64,000 bases of DNA from Euglena gracilis. Taxonomy: Eukaryota; Euglenida; Euglenophyceae; Euglenales. The stretch is taken from the NCBI GenBank assembly GCA_039621445.1, contig CP154954.1:42840632-42904631 (forward strand). Reading direction: 5' to 3'. This document shows, one piece after another, positions 1-11,800 of the stretch. The first letter of the stretch is position 1; the number at the start of each line of letters is the position of its first letter. Both the position numbers and the translations under genes were made by a program. A model generated the notes under the pieces. It had not been told where the DNA came from. It saw only the letters and a list, made by a program, of their open reading frames with translations, and searched no databases.

Positions 1-275
1 ATACATACATACATACATACATACATACATACATACATACATACATACACACATGCATACATGCATACATACATGCATGCATACATGCATACATGTAATC
101 CCTGCCTTAATGACACACATATACACATACATGCACACATGCATACATGCATACATGCATACCCTGCCTTAATAACACACATATACACATACATGCACAC
201 ATGCATACATGCATACATAGAAACATACATGCATGAATGCATGGATGCATGCATCCATCCATCCATCCATCCATC
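1..275. repeat. ATAC/ATGC-type microsatellite
   Basis: The window opens with an uninterrupted (ATAC)n run of about 50 bases. It degenerates into mixed ATAC, ATGC and ACAC units, then into short (ATCC)n and (GTCT)n tracts up to about 290. Open frames on both strands here encode only His/Met/Cys/Tyr repeats and are by-products of the repeat. Confidence 0.95.
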
Positions 276-290
276 TGTCTGTCTGTCTGT

Positions 291-2330
291 CCGCACATTT
301 TTTTGCAGCATTAAATCTGCACATTCCCCGCAAATTCTGAAATGGGCGACCCAAAAGGGCCCCTCTCCTAACATCCATCATCGACGTTGTGGAGAAAGTG
401 AGTGAAAAATCCCAAAATTTATTTCAAATTCAGATTGAAATATTTCAAATAAAACAAACCGATTCCTGTGTTTGGGTTGCTTGTAAATACCTCCTCATTT
501 TGGGGTGTTCATGAACAGGGAACTGTGGATTGGCACAAGCAGTTAAATTGCACAAATAATTATGCAAAAAATTTATCAGCTGGACGTCCTTCGCCAAAAG
601 CCGTTTGAAACACTTTCTTGCAAAGTGATCAAAATACTATATGTGCTTCTTGATCACACACTGGCAAAAGTCTTTGTGGTGAGGACGCACAATGATGCAC
701 AAAATAAAAAATTTAACGCATATGCCGCAGAACAAAAATGCACGGAGACCTTGTGGGACGGACAGCAGAATGACACATTCAGCAAACAGCCAGCAGGGCA
801 CTCGTGGACACGTTTTCGTAGTTGATCAATTGGGAGGGGGCATGAACGAATGCAAAAGTCGCTTAGAGAAAACGATGCGAAGAGACAGCCACATGGGTGG
901 CAAAAGGGAAACTGTTGTAGCACCTCTTTGTGCTACTTCGCCATCTCCGTTTGGACTATCTCCATTTGTCATCCCAAAATGGCTCCAAGATTCTTTGCCA
1001 CGGCACCATACACCCTTTTCAGGTTGATGGCCGGAAATTTGAAAACCTTTCTGTTCTTGAACACAATTCTTTTTAAAGTAAAACAAAATACGAGTCTTTG
1101 CATGTTCGTTGTTCGGCCGTTCAAATTTGTGCAGGCATTCGTTGGACATGGATGCGTTACGTTTGGTCCAATGCAAAATACCTAACCGATGCCAGCAATC
1201 GTTCAGCCTGACACAAATATGAAAACAGGAGATGGACTGCTTCTGAGGAGAGAATCACCCTTGGGGCAAAGCACATCCTTTTGCCTTTCCCCATTTAACC
1301 AGCGGTTTCCGATGGCGCATATGCCAGAACAAATGACTGTCTGTCAGGGGTGTGACGACACCGCTGACAAAAACACAACTCTGATAGCAACCACCCATTT
1401 AGATATTGAAACCTTCTGAAACATTTTTCTTGCAACGAAGCATCAGAAACCTTCTTGATTTGCGCAGGCAGAAACAACTCGCCGGTGGAAAAAAAAACTT
1501 GGCTTTTTGAGGTATTTTTTAAGGGTGTTTTTTTGGTTCTTAAGGCGTGTCAAGGTTTTTGGCATTTTTTTCCAAGGGCGGTTCAAGCATCGAACGGGGT
1601 TCAAAATATAAAAAGCCGAACCCCGTTTTTTTTTCTTTCACAATGCTCCAGCGGTGGCATCATTTCTCTTGGAGTTGTCTTGTTTTTGCCGAGATTTTGC
1701 GGTTTTGTTTTGTTTTGATTTGACAAAATTCTGAAAATTGTTTTTTTTTGAGGTTCTTTAAGCTGTTTTTTTTAAAGGTTTTTCAGGCATTTTGTTCAAA
1801 AATCAAGGCGCTTTAAACTTTTTAAAGGCTTTTTAAGGCGCCTCTAAAGAAATAATGCCTGTTGTCCACTGGCATGATCGAGACCGTCACATCCTAACTT
1901 GACTTTTGTTGACGTCTCCCAACCTTTCACCGGTTTTTCCTCAAGCGAGAAATCCTTGGATGAGTTGATCCCCAGGTTGCCTCACCATGCCCCATCTGCT
2001 TGGCAGTCCCTGGGGCGCAATTTTTTTTTGAAGGGAGGGGGCAGCTTTGCAAATATTAGGCGTCCAGTTGATACAGAGGGCAAGATCAGAGAGCGACTGC
2101 TACGCAGTGGGGGGCTTCTCTTGGCAGGGTTGCCCCCGCTCTTTGGGTGTAATACCAAAGCCTTCTGGCGATGTGTATTCACAACCATAAGTCTCTGTAA
2201 GGACAAGGGGGGAGGGCTTGGCTGACAAAATTTTGCCCCCCAAAAAGTGCCAAAAAATGGCATTTTGGCCAAGTTTTGGCCGAATTTGGGCCATTTGAGA
2301 TTTGGGCCATGTTGCAAAAAATTGACCAAA
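291..2330. other. no recognisable gene; A/T-run-rich DNA
   Basis: About 2 kb without a convincing exon. Short open frames occur on both strands, but none shows third-position GC bias, a domain motif or splice-like edges. The part from 1,480 to 1,860 is dominated by T runs and variants of the word AAGGCG. I see no RNA gene. Confidence 0.6.
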
Positions 2331-2336
2331 GCTCCG

Positions 2337-2412
2337 AAGAGGTGTCCTCTGACTGGCAGGGGGTGGTCGTTGGATATAGGGGGGCGTTCGACATAGGTAG
2401 GGGGTACACAAA
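2337..2412. repeat. short hairpin repeat, GTCCTCTGACC family, member 1
   Basis: Contains GTGTCCTCTGACT, a G run, then GGTCGTTGGATATAGGGGGG, followed by a second degenerate right arm (GTTCGACATAGG). In the consensus GTCC pairs with GGAC and GACC with GGTC, giving a stem with a small internal bulge and a G-run loop. Other members are at 13.35-13.48, 13.90-13.96, 38.27-38.30 and 62.92-62.95 kb. Confidence 0.7.
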
Positions 2413-3540
2413 GATAAAAACGATGCGATGGTTTCTGCCTTCTCCCACCCAAAAGCACATCACTTCTGCGCCAAGCACGAGGTCAACAGGAGATCAGCGA
2501 TGGCATTTTGAACCCTTGAAATACACATTTTTGAGTATCTAAAATATCTAAAGGGCCAATTCTACAGATGCTTCCAGGGACTGGCTTGTGTTGAAAACGA
2601 CACCCACCTCTGTCGAAATTACGGACTTTCCTCAAATTTTGAAATCTTAAAAAAAATATGTCGCATTCACATATTTTAAAGACCAATCCCATGCATATTT
2701 CCGAGGACGAGCCCAAATGCAATCCAGATCAATAGTTTTCCTTCCTGAATTTTTACAGATACATCTCCTGCCAGCACCTCTCAGTCCTCAGTCGTTGGAG
2801 GACAACTGGGAGAGAGCACGTTTTGCATTCTCTGACCGGGGGGTCATCATTGGGCATTACCCGTCACCAACTTAGGAATCCAGGGAGGTTAATAAAAGGT
2901 GCTTTGGCTGGAACAGGGGGTCAGCAGGTGGGGGGTTGGTGTACTATCAAGGAATCACTTGGACAAAAATACATTTTCGATTTTAAAAAAAATCAGTTTC
3001 CAGGTGGGTTGGTGTAATATCAAAGAAACATTTGGACAAAGACCATTGATTCCATGAACCCGGAGTTTATTTTCCTTCACCGGATGGCTTGTAGGCCGCG
3101 GGACTGGACATTATGCGGTCAATTACGAGTGAGAATTTCCGTGCTGGACGTGCCCCTTCAGCATCCGTTATGCCGCTTCCAGATGTGTGCCGTGAACAGG
3201 GATGCCCCCCTCGAACGCAGCCTCCCCCACTCCACTGGGCTGGCAGTGCGGTGGGTCGAGCATTTGGGCTTGGGCAGGACCACAGAGGGGAGTGGGGCAG
3301 GGCTGGGCTGTGGGGTAAGGCCAGGGGTAGACCCCCCACATGCAAGAAACCCCTCTGGACCGAAAAGTCACCGTCCCAGGGGAGGGGTGGTGGCCCCCAC
3401 CCACTCATCCCGAGGGTGATAAGGACGGAGATGAGGTTGGCGGGGTGGTCGATCTCCCCCCCCCAGGGTTGTATGGGAATCTCCGAGGGGGGGGGAGGGG
3501 GGGGGACCCCCCCCTCCTACCTCCGGTTTTCGGTCGCCGA
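2413..3540. other. no supported gene
   Basis: Several frames are open from 3,060 to 3,600 on both strands, but they overlap G/C runs and none can be tied to a family. The stretch from 2,820 to 3,030 contains two near-copies of a phrase around TTGGTGTAATATCAA. Otherwise I see nothing. Confidence 0.5.
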
Positions 3541-3960
3541 AAATTGGCTTTTTGGGGTCAAAAGGTCAATTTTTCTGAAATTTCTCAAAAATGGTGGGGA
3601 ATCAAAAGAAATGTCCATTGCCTAAATTGAAGCCCTTAAAATGCCCTATCTAACAGTATATTAATAACTCCCCACCTAGCCCGAGTTACGGCCATTTTTC
3701 GGCCAACTTTGGCCATTTTGCCAAAATTTCATGTTGAGCCTCAAGAGGGTCCTTAAATACCCTTAAATACATACCAGGCGCGAAGCGCCGGAAATTTTTT
3801 TTGCCTCCGCAGAGGAGAAGGGGGGTGGTGGGACCCCCTTCCGAAACTGGGGGGGGTGGGACCCCCCCCCCTACCACCTTACCCCCCAGGGGGGGTGACC
3901 CCCCCCCCTACCACCTATCTCATGTCTGCGGAGCTTCCCATACAACCCTGCCCCCCCCAC
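3541..3960. repeat. dispersed repeat containing CCGAGTTACGGCCATTTT
   Basis: From 3,555 to 3,700 this shares ordered blocks with 25.53-25.80 kb and its copy at 49.90-50.16 kb. The blocks are GGGGTCAAAA, an AAATGTCCA word, GAAGCCCTT, CCCTATCTAAC and CCGAGTTACGGCCATTTT. It continues into a GGCGCGAAGCGCC mini-hairpin near 3,778 and several C-run/G-run hairpins up to 3,960. No protein is encoded. It is probably a non-autonomous mobile element, but I cannot define its ends. Confidence 0.6.
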
Positions 3961-3975
3961 CCGTGGGGTTTCAGG

Positions 3976-4089
3976 GAGTCCCGGGCAGCCCAGGGCGCGG
4001 GCGTGTGGTTGGCGCAGCGGGGGCTGCCGGCGCTGCGGACTCTCACCAAGATTGCCGTGGAGCGTGAAGCGTATGGGACCGGCCCATAG
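3976..4089 (+). CDS. exon-like open frame, product unknown
   Basis: A 37-codon plus-strand frame follows CAG at 3,973-3,975 (possible acceptor) and ends at TAG at 4,087-4,089. Third positions are almost all G or C while second positions are often A or T, the pattern seen in the recognised exons. It reads VWLAQRGLPALRTLTKIAVE in its centre, a plausible amphipathic helix. No family is recognised and no partner exon was found, so it may be an orphan or relic exon. Confidence 0.35.
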   Translation, partial: ESRAAQGAGVWLAQRGLPALRTLTKIAVEREAYGTGP

Positions 4090-4138
4090 GATTCAGGCAG
4101 AAGGGGCCCAGTGGTGGCAGGCTTCGTTTTTTTTTTGT

Positions 4139-4612
4139 TTATAGATCTGGAGATCTAGAGAGCCCTTTCTTTCCTGAGAAGAGCGGGACATTCAGCGCAC
4201 AAACAGTTCGAAGGAAAAATTGATCAGTGCTTGATGCGGTGCACACCAGTTGAGGTACAGTGCACCCCAGTGGAGGCAGCAGGGGTGTCTCACGCCACTC
4301 GTGCTGCAGGAGCTGCTCGGCAACCTCTGCAGGATGAACCGGGGATAATCCCGCTTTGTCTACGATTGTGAGGCAACTGGTCCAGTGAACTGTTGTTGCG
4401 CGTCGCTGTCTTGTGGTGTGGCAGGTAGTCCCCTCGTTGGGTTCCCGGCATATCCTCCAACAATCAAAGGAAGCACGTTTGTGCTCGGAGCAAATGTCTG
4501 CATCTGAGGGGGGATACCACCCCACCCGTTGGAGTTCTTTTAGCCATCTCTGCAAATCAAGGGGGAAGCGAGAAACCGAATTCCCACGTCCCCATCCATG
4601 CCACCAACCCCT
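4139..4612 (-). pseudogene. possible THAP-type zinc-finger fragment
   Basis: A minus-strand frame of about 155 codons contains SRFPLDLQRWLKELQRVGW followed by ICSEH and RASFD. Order and spacing resemble the second half of a THAP domain (FP...W...L...W.P....ICSEHF....F), the C2CH DNA-binding domain of THAP proteins and P-element-type transposases. The Phe after CSEH is missing and the first Cys pair is not seen upstream, so this would be partial or decayed. The rest of the frame is not recognised. THAP domains are mainly known from animals, so an isolated hit here needs care. Confidence 0.3.
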
Positions 4613-4878
4613 TTCGTTTTTTTAATTCTGGAAATGGACAAAAACTATTTTTTTTTGCTGCCAATTTCAAGGTCGAAATCCGCCTAAGTTTAAGGTGATA
4701 AAATTTTGGGAGGCAGATTACTTCGTTTTTGAAAGAGATGAAGCGATCCTCCTATCCGGATCCGTTGAAAATGTTTACAAATTTATGCCTGCTTAGCCTC
4801 CCAGTCATGACCCCTCATGGACAATATTGCAAGTTGCTAGAAAACAAAGGGATAGGATCAGGGGTGGAGTTATGGTTT

Positions 4879-4904
4879 AGGTTAGGGTTAGGGTTAGGGT
4901 TAGG
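4879..4904. repeat. short TTAGGG tract (telomere-like)
   Basis: Four consecutive TTAGGG-type units, with a shorter TTTAGG before and TTAGGA after. This is an internal tract, not a chromosome end. It may be an old telomeric insertion or chance. Confidence 0.7.
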
Positions 4905-5765
4905 ATGGGAATGTGGGAGGAGGCATCAGCTGATCCATCCCCATGTGGAAACGTCTTGTACCTGAACCCACACAAGGGCTTCCAACATACTGAGATGAAA
5001 ACCCGCCTCAGACACAATCTGCTGTCCCCTGCAACCAGCAAATGTGTGCCATCTTATCCTCATCTGGGCACGTTCTGGCAGGGGACTTCTTATGGCCATT
5101 CAGTTGGAAACAAATTGCATTCCTCCCCCCTTGTCCTTGACCTTGACACGCCAAACTGCGGGGAAAGTGCGGTTGACGGGGGGGGGGGGTGTCATGGACA
5201 CGCCATATCATGTGCACTGTGCCTTAAAGAAAATGGAATTTTGGGTACAGGGAAAGTGCGGTTGACACACACCCTGTGTGCCCCTGTGTGTCCAGGAAGG
5301 GGGGAGGGGTGTACCGTTCCCCCCTTCCTGGAAATTCCGACGATTTTTGCTCGGTGTGCTCACCGTGGACTTCTGTGCGGGGTCGAAATCAGCAAAAGGG
5401 GGCTGAATGTTTGGGTTTGATTTGAAACCAACTGGTGCGAAAAGGGCCAAAAACGTTTAGGTGAAGCGGGAAAAGGCTCAAACACTGCCCCGTTGTGCTT
5501 CATTGTGAGAAGTCGAAGAGTAAAATGACCGAAAATGGGGAGGGGGCGAGGATGAAAACTGGGAGGGGAATTGCGTATCACAAAAAAATCCCTTCCTCGC
5601 TGGAAAGCAAAGAGACGGCAAAGACACCCCAAACACGACGAAAACATTGGGGCCAAGAAATTTAGAGGGGATCCTACCCCCCCCCGAGGGGTCCAGCCAG
5701 CCAGCACCTCCCTGGGCTGCAGACCAGGCTGTATTTTAGTCGGGTGCCAATCCAACCGGGGGGGG
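4905..5765. other. no supported gene
   Basis: A long minus-strand open frame (5,360-6,106) is largely the shadow of the plus-strand retroelement frame and of C runs. A 20-base word around GGGGAAAGTGCGGTTGAC occurs twice (5,160 and 5,255). No domain or RNA gene was seen. Confidence 0.5.
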
Positions 5766-5769
5766 GGGG

Positions 5770-7200
5770 GTGCCTGCCAGAGAAGCATGGTACGCAAATT
5801 ACCAGCACAGGGAGGCGTCCGACCGACTGGCAAGATGTTGGGCACTCTGGGTTGCCGGAGGTGGGCAGCTAAACATCTTGCAAGTTGAAGAAGACCTGCA
5901 ACGCCACTGTGGTTTGGGAGAGGAGGGCGTGTTGCGCATACAGCTGGAGGAGGAGGCCGAGTGGCAGCATGTCGGTTTGGCATGGGCGGAAACCGAGGTA
6001 CTGCTGGAGAGCAAGCCCAGGCGAAGCACACGCACCAGGACCCAACCTCAATGGTACCAGAGCGAACAAACAGAGCACAGAGAACAGAGGCGCCAGGCGA
6101 GGGCATCAGGAAAAGAGAGGTTCTCTTCTGATGGGGACACAGAAATGGCAGCAGAAGAGGAGAGCCATGACTGGAAGGAAGGGGAGAGGATAGGCGAGGC
6201 CAAACACCCTGGTCCTCCAGTCACAGCCAAAGGGGGTCCCCGGGGACAAAAAAGGCGAGAGCCGGGGCATGCACCAAGAGCCCAACAAGCTCTTGGAGGC
6301 AGCCAGCCCCACCAGAAATGGCACCAACCCGTTCAGCAAAACAAAGCAAACAGTGCCAAAGGCTGGACCACAGTCCGAGGCACCGGAAAATCAACTTCTA
6401 CACACACTCCCAACCACCCGCCTCGCACGCGGTCGCGTCGTGACAGCGCAAGCTTGATTTTGCCACCGCAGTTTGGAGGTAACCACACCAAAGGTGGGTA
6501 CACTCACACCAACACCAACACCCCCAGCAATGGCAAGGTGTGCTGGTTTGGTCAGCGGTGCCTATACCCATACTGTCCGTACCAGCACCCAGCCAACTGG
6601 TGGGGGTACACCCAAAAACTGCAGCCCACAGAGGGGGGCTCCCCATGGGGAGGGCGGGGCAGACCGACTGGGGAACAGCGCATGTGCAAGTATGGGATGG
6701 GATGCTGGTGGAGACCACCTCCTGCCCGTATGCCCATCCCATTGAGAACAGCAACGGGAGACAGCAACACAACAACTGGGAACCACACCAAGAGCAAAGA
6801 GCCCGGGGTGGGTCCAAAGGGTCGGGGAAGCAGCAGCGACAGCAGCAGCCCAGCAAGCAGCAGTGGAAAGCATTTCCTTCCCAGGGGGACCCGGCGGGCC
6901 GTGGTGGTAAAAAGGGCCCACTGCAGGTGACACCGGTACCCGCCGGCACGCAGTGGAGGAGTAGGCCCCTTACCACCCCGAGCACCTCTTGGGAACGAAA
7001 TCGAGCAGCAACAGAAGCAGCAGCAGCAGCAGCAGCAGCCAGAAAGGGGAGCCAAAAACCCAAGGGGGAGGGGAAGGGCAAGAAAATCACAAAACGGAAG
7101 TTTGAAGTCCTAGTGAATATGGGGTCGGACAATTATTGGGAGTTGCTCCGAAGAAAGGGCCAGAAGCGGAATGCAGCGCCAGGCCTTAAACCAGACAGAA
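5770..7200 (+). pseudogene. LINE-like retrotransposon ORF1 remnant with CCCH zinc knuckles, frameshifted
   Basis: The plus frame to 6,932 is rich in Glu, Arg, Gln and Gly. It carries GERIGEAKHPGPP at about 6,180-6,230, a motif of the kind found in protist non-LTR retrotransposon proteins and resembling a 2A peptide end with His in place of Asn. A CCCH finger, CWFGQRC-x4-C-x3-H, lies at about 6,541-6,588. A second finger begins CKYGMGCWW at about 6,685, but its CPYAHP half is in another frame, so a frameshift lies near 6,705-6,725. The basic Gln/Arg/Lys-rich tail then runs in the second frame to about 7,200. No endonuclease or reverse transcriptase follows, and no ATG opens the frame. Probably nucleic-acid binding in the intact element. 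I infer a dead, 3'-truncated copy. Confidence 0.55.
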
Positions 7201-8340
7201 GCCAAAGTGCATCTAAGGGGGGGGGGGTGCCTGTCTGGGCAGGCACTCCAAGGCACTCCAAATCCGACCCCCCCCGGGGGGGGGGGGGGCACTTGGCAAA
7301 AAGTGCCTAGCAGGCACTCCGGCGCCAAAGGGATTGGTAGAAAAACAGCCTGCTACGGACCCTCCTGGGGGGTCCGCTGAAACAAAGTTGGGTCCAAAAG
7401 CCAGGATGGACCGAAGAATCTTCAGCGCAAAGCGCCAAAAACTTTGGGAAAAAGGGGGGGGTCAAAAATGGCCAAAAGATGTCCATTTTTGGGTGGTTTT
7501 GGGGGGTTCACACCTCTAATTTATCCCCCTGGGTGGGTCCAGCCAGCCGGCTTGAAAAAGGGGGTTCAGGGAGGCGGTTCCGACCTGGCTGCCAGGCTGG
7601 ACTCGCCGGGAACCTGAAAGGCGAAAAGCCCAAATCCAGGTGGGTATATTTTTCCCGGCTAAATTTTCAAGGTGAAAAACCAAAGCGTACCAACAATAGA
7701 CATCCTTGGCCATTTTTGACTCACTTCCAAACACCAACAACTTTGGGCAATTCTCCCACCTAGGTCACAGGTCGGCTCATGACTAAAACCCTGAAACTTT
7801 CTAAGATGTGTTTGACCCTGACAAGTTTTGCAGACGGACTCATTTCCATATGGGGGGGGGGGGGCAGCTGGGGGGGGGGGGGCTTGATCAGTACCAAGAA
7901 AAATAACCTGGGAAGGGCCTGACAGGTTTGGAGGGGGGGGCCAAATAACTCTACAAATTGTTGGCGAATTATGGTGAAATGTGGCCCGGGAAACCCAAAT
8001 TGGTTGGCAATGAAACCTGAAAATGGCGCATACGAACGGCCAGGACGGCGGCTATATATGGGTTGTTGGTTGTGGAAGGCATGAGTTATAAAAGAAGCAG
8101 GCTTTCCTGCGGGCCACGTCTGGGAATTGCACACGACTGGGGAAACACAGGGCCCATTTAGGGAAGGGAAAACGTGATTTCAGCCCAGAATTCCTCACAT
8201 CAGTTTGATTTGGACATATATTTAAAATGAAAATATACAAAAGAAAAATAAAATCGAAAATAAAACAAGGCAAATTAAAATGTTTCTTCCAACGAGATTT
8301 TTGGAAAACGAGGTGGCTGTCCCAGCTTGATAGATTGGAA
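7201..8340. other. non-coding stretch with C-run/G-run hairpins
   Basis: Holds AGGCACTCC repeats around a long C-run/G-run hairpin (7,222-7,322), a GGCGC mini-hairpin near 7,425, a GCCAGCCGGC/GGCTGCCAGGC patch (7,540-7,600) and two G runs of 13 bases (7,851-7,881). No exon seen. Confidence 0.6.
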
Positions 8341-8620
8341 TCTTAATGACCCCCCCCCCAAAAGCTGCTGTGATTTGGCCTGTTTGATACATTGTTTGAT
8401 CTGGACATTCTCAAAGAAAAAGCGACTTCGGCTTGAAGGTCACTGTTAGATTTTATGAATTTGTGAGTAAAAAAAAACAACACGCAAAAAAAAAAGGGAA
8501 CATCAGAAAGTTTCATTATTCCTCTCCCCGCACGGAATGCAAAGTACCTTCCTCCGTGTGACTGTCCAGGACATCGCCCTGTCCGGCTGTGTTGTGCTGT
8601 GCAGTCGCGGCCAGCATTCG

Positions 8621-8803
8621 TCAGCAGGGGCGGACCGCATCCACACCGTCCTCCTCCTCCTCCTCGTCCTCCTCGGGGGCGGTGGTCACGCCACCGGGGG
8701 TGTGCCACGTCATGACGGTGTCCGGCCCGGAGGAGGCCACCTCGGGGCTGTCGGGGTCCACCAGGCGCAGCAGCTCGTACACGCTCATCCCCATCGCCGG
8801 CGG
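8621..8803 (-). CDS. cyclase last exon: end of catalytic domain plus acidic tail and stop
   Basis: Encodes GMSVYELLRLVDP, the usual end of a class III cyclase domain (...VYEL), then a tail with a run of about nine acidic residues, and ends with a TGA at 8,621-8,623. The frame joins LKGKF of the previous exon directly if the intron ends in GGTTGCCTG. No AG acceptor fits that position in frame. Confidence 0.75.
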   Translation of the reverse strand, partial: PPAMGMSVYELLRLVDPDSPEVASSGPDTVMTWHTPGGVTTAPEEDEEEEEDGVDAVRPC

Positions 8804-11800
8804 CAGGCAACCCACCGCAGTTGGGGGTGCATGCCAAGGCGCTGGAAGGCTTTTTGGCCAACTTTTCCAGTGGGACCGCGGTTCGAATGCCCACTCCTCA
8901 ACAGGTGGGGAATTCGTTTGGTCAACAGCGCATATGTCAAAAAAAGGCAAAAAAAATGGGGGGAAAAGCAGACCGAAATTTTTTTCTGAAAAAAGACTGA
9001 TATGGGTACTTATATGATATGGTATGACATGCTTTTCGGCATTTGACCTGAATGGCTGCGCACCCCTATGCAATGGGTTCAAATCAGTGCAAATCGGCGG
9101 TCGAATTGATAAGCAGTCCAAAATTTGCCAGTTTTTTTTGCAAGAAATATTTACCCCCCCCCAAATAACGGGGCGGGGTGCCCCATTACTGGCACCATCT
9201 TTTTGACCTGCCCCGTTATTTGGGCACTACCAATCATCATGGAATTCCCTCACAGACCTGTTGTAATGAGTGACGAGTGACACATCCTCCTACTTATGGA
9301 AATGATGAGTGTTGCAAACCTGACATCCGAGACCTTGAATATGATTTTGACCCACCCATTTGTTACCACTAATTTTACAACAAACTTAACACTGAATAAT
9401 ACCAAATAGCACCGCTGGATGAATGGGGAGGGCAGAGGCAGTCGCCTGAACTTGCCCTTCAGGTAAACGCCGTCCAGCCTCCGGGTAAAATCCAGGCTGC
9501 TGTGTGAACCTGAGCATCTGAACTGGGGACCCCCTAACCCCCAAACCCCTCAGAAGCAAAAATAACAAGAACGCCTTGTTGTGGCTCAAGGAAGAACATG
9601 AAACAAGTGCAACTGTTCGCAGTGGCAGGGGGGGGGGAGTTGGCGCTCTGCCTCCTCGAACCCCCCCCAGAAGCTCTAATGACAAGAACAGTTTGTCATC
9701 TCAAAAGTGTGCAAGTTGCAACGCTTTTTAATCTGATGTGCGTTTCCCGCCCACCCACCCACCCTCGCACCCTCCTTCACCCCCTCCCTGGCCACTCCTC
9801 ACTTCCTTCAGGCCATATGTGCAGAACCCTTCGCAACGTTGTTGGCCTGGTCGGGATTTCCAGTGGCCGGAAAGCCCCCCCCCCCCCCCCGGCAGGGCTG
9901 TACGGGATGGCCTGGTGGGGAGGGTGGTCGACCCCCCACCTGCGAGGTGGGGGGGACAACCCCCCGTTTCAATGGACAAGGAAAAAGTTCTTTTCGGTAC
10001 TTTTAGAGCCAAAGCAAAAAAAAATTGACCTAAAAATCGGCGCCCCCAGGAATACTGGAAGGGGTGGGAGGGGTTCAAACCCCAACCATCAGGATTGGGG
10101 GGAGGGGAACTCAGGCTGCCATAGGTGAGGTATATGGCCATTTCAGGATGTTATTGCCCCTTTGGCAAATTTCACCGCTGTGGCCGTTTTTTTTTTTTTT
10201 CAACCACTTTTGGTGTTGCTTTTTTGAAAAACGAAAATGAACTCAAATTAATCATTTCCATAACTTTAGAACCAGCATCACATCCAGAAAATTAATTGCA
10301 TCTGACCAAGGGGCAGGGCTCAACAGGAAGAACTGGTGGGGCACTGAGCAAGGGACCCGTGGGGATTTGGGGATTCCCACCAGCCCTGCCGGAGGGGATC
10401 GTTGGGGCGTTGTTGGACAACCCAAAACAAACCGCTGGACAAATGAGTGATATTTAATGGTTTTCTTGGATTTCAAAGAGAATATTAACATACCAAAAAA
10501 GGTGATAGTATTGGCTTCTTCCAGACATGTCAGAAAACATGCTTCAACTTCATTATTCAACACATTACCCACCCCTGAGCACCACTTTCAATTCCATGAA
10601 TAATGTGCCGGATGTGCCGTTGTTGTTGTGGTTGTCGCCGCTGGTTGTTGGGGGGGACTTTGTGCACACCTCAACAGGAGCCTCGCCACCACCCGTCGCT
10701 CCACCGCGGCGTGCAGCTGCGGCCCGATGAGGATGCGCGTCTTGCGCTCCTTGTTGAGCCCCTCCAGCCGGCTTGGCCGCAGGCCCGCCGCCTTCTCTCT
10801 TGGTCCTTCTCCAGACAGCTGCAAGCAGCCGCAAATGCCCGACAGCCACTTCGTGGTGGCTGCCACTGAACTCCTCCGAATTAAAGCAAACTGATGCTTC
10901 AAACTGGGTCTCGCCAGTAACTGACCCAGCACCGCTGCTTCAGACTTCGGGCAGAATGGTGGGGCCCAGCCTGGCCGCCACGTTGACCACATCGCCCACC
11001 ACAGTGTAGTTCATGCGGTACCGCGAGCCGAAGATGCCCGCGTGGACCTGCCCCGCCTCCAGGCCCATCCGGCCGGAGAGGCGGGCGCATGGGGCTCTGC
11101 TGGGAATGAGGCGGTGCGTGCAGGGGAAGGAATGGATTGCAGAGGGAGGTCAACTTGGGGGAAGGGTGTCGCGGCTGTGAGAGGGTGCCCGCACCTCGCA
11201 CAAACGAGGCTTTGCTGGTTCCCTTTTGGTGATGAAAACGGAGGAGGGTTGCACGGGAAAAGCAACCCTCTCCTGCTCTTTCCTGAGGACGGTTCACCAT
11301 CAGCGCGTCTTTTAACGACCCCCTCCCCCAGGTTGTCCAGTTCAGAGGCTGGAAAATTCGGGCTGCTGGATAAAGGCCGCTGGCTGACCCCACCCACTTG
11401 GGGTACCAGGCTTGGGCTGGAACTGGGCCCAACCAAGGGTCAGGAACCAAAAAATCCACCATGCAAACTCCAAAAAAAACTTCCAATTGTGCAAAAAAAA
11501 CGATTTTTTTTTACCCGAAATTCGTCCTGGCCAGCCCTTTCCGACCCATTTTTGCGCATTTTCGGCCCATTTTTTTGACACCTGAAAGCAAAAATTCATT
11601 ACCGTCCAGCCTCCCGAAGGGTGGCTGGAAACAAACGATAAAACCCATTTATGGGGGGCGCGTCTGGGCTGGAAAGAGGCTGGCTGGCTCCTCCCTGGGG
11701 GTGGGGTCGAATTTTCTTCCACTCGCCAATCTTTCCTGCATCCCTGGCTGCCGTTCTGTGCCCCCCCCCCCCAAGTGGAAATCACACAAGATGACTATCC

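Noticed and set aside
60-405. Open frames rich in His, Met, Tyr and Cys
   Set aside because: They are translations of the microsatellite and occur on both strands.
5360-6106. A 248-codon minus-strand frame
   Set aside because: It is antisense to the retroelement frame and shows no motif of its own.
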